DNA from: Tenacibaculum gallaicum
Lineage (GTDB): Bacteria > Bacteroidota > Bacteroidia > Flavobacteriales > Flavobacteriaceae
Assembly (NCBI RefSeq): GCF_003387615.1
Contig: NZ_QUNS01000002.1
Span: forward strand, 124,001-188,000
Direction: 5' to 3'
Length of the DNA: 64,000 bases
The first letter of the stretch is position 1. Each line of letters opens with the position of its first letter. Below, piece after piece: positions 63,737 through 64,000 of this stretch. The notes under the pieces were generated by a model, which was not told the origin of the DNA, did not search any database, and was given only the letters and a program-made list of their open reading frames with translations. Position numbers and translations under genes: made by a program.

Positions 63737-63934
63737 ATTAAGTTAAAAAATATTTTAAACTTAGGTACTATTCTAAACAAAGAAGAGCAAAAATCTATTA
63801 ATGGAGGGTTTGCCTATACTTTTTGGGTTGAAGGATATAAATATTGTGTAGATTGTTCTAGGCCAATTACATCTGAAGATAATCCGACAGTAGATGAAAT
63901 GCTTAAGTCAGATTGTAGAGAAAGACGATGTTAA
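63737..63934 (+). CDS. Double-glycine-leader peptide precursor, start codon ATT
   Basis: The reading frame encodes KLKNILNLGTILNKEEQKSI followed by NGG, the leader style of flavobacterial bacteriocin-like/natural-product precursors. An ATT codon at 63737 stands where ATG is expected and would give a 24-aa leader and a 41-aa core (starting FAYTFWVEGYKYCVDCSRP, ending KSDCRERRC) with four cysteines. No ATG or GTG exists in frame upstream; a TTG lies inside the preceding hairpin. Either ATT is used or the gene has lost its start. A small stem TTAGAG/CTCTAA with a T-run lies just before it. No transporter or modification gene is in the window. Confidence 0.55.
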   Translation: MKLKNILNLGTILNKEEQKSINGGFAYTFWVEGYKYCVDCSRPITSEDNPTVDEMLKSDCRERRC

Positions 63935-63961
63935 TCTGTCAGATTTCTCTCTTTTGGTTTC

Positions 63962-63992
63962 TTAAATAAGTGGACGAAGTCCACTTATTTAA
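63962..63992 (+). terminator. Terminator-like palindrome after the GG-leader ORF
   Basis: TTAAATAAGTGGAC and GTCCACTTATTTAA pair perfectly around GAA, 28 nt after the stop codon. The T-run is short. Confidence 0.7.
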
Positions 63993-64000
63993 CTCTAGGG

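Overview
The window is chromosomal DNA of a marine-type Flavobacteriaceae bacterium (Bacteroidota), most likely Tenacibaculum or a close relative; the genus is an inference. The support is: very low GC with AT-rich spacers, promoters of the Bacteroidota type (TTTG about 19 nt before TAnnTTTG), two SusC/SusD pairs, many SPII lipoproteins with short MKK signal peptides, no Shine-Dalgarno pattern, and trp genes in the order EGDCFBA. No rRNA, tRNA, CRISPR array, insertion sequence or prophage was seen.

Layout. 1-2007 (minus): a partial NUDIX gene, a small K+ channel and a probable metal-stress locus (SigZ-like sigma factor, an 11-cysteine 34-aa peptide and a DUF3703 protein, with two near-identical ECF-type promoters). 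2008-13348 (minus): envelope and exported proteins: amidohydrolase, S41 peptidase with a beta-barrel partner, M28 peptidase with a DoxX protein, and a large TPR lipid-envelope-type protein with an outer-membrane barrel. 13474-21843: housekeeping genes ftsE, mdh, gyrB and asnB, plus two conserved proteins of unknown role. 22105-30780: a cobalamin riboswitch in front of a lipoprotein that may bind B12, then a complete trp operon with its Trp-Trp-Trp leader peptide and attenuator. A four-helix-bundle (IVP-type) ORF and several short repeats sit inside the trp operon. 30847-38786: tricorn-like protease, a plug-only TonB-receptor fragment, recQ, a J-domain-like protein, and an ECF sigma factor with a membrane partner. 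38909-42437: a GbsR/MarR regulator followed by a tight five-gene membrane/DUF2071/methyltransferase operon. 42486-53201: M43 protease, the B12-dependent mutase icmF, a mini HEKIH membrane protein, hutU, small lipoproteins, a BtuF-like metal receptor and an orphan LytTR regulator. 53597-63992: two SusC/SusD operons, each followed by the same two-hairpin RNA-like element; the second is followed by a double-glycine-leader peptide precursor.

The genes connect in several ways. B12 is a recurring theme: riboswitch plus surface lipoprotein, cobalamin mutase, and a BtuF-like receptor. Amino-acid metabolism (trp, asnB, hutU) shows RNA-level control by an attenuator and perhaps a leader ORF at hutU. 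The strongest candidates for something undescribed are the duplicated two-hairpin element with compensatory base changes (58487-58567 and 63581-63656), the SigZ / cysteine-rich peptide / DUF3703 locus with its own promoter signature, the GbsR-DUF2071 operon, and the GG-leader peptide whose start codon appears to be ATT.
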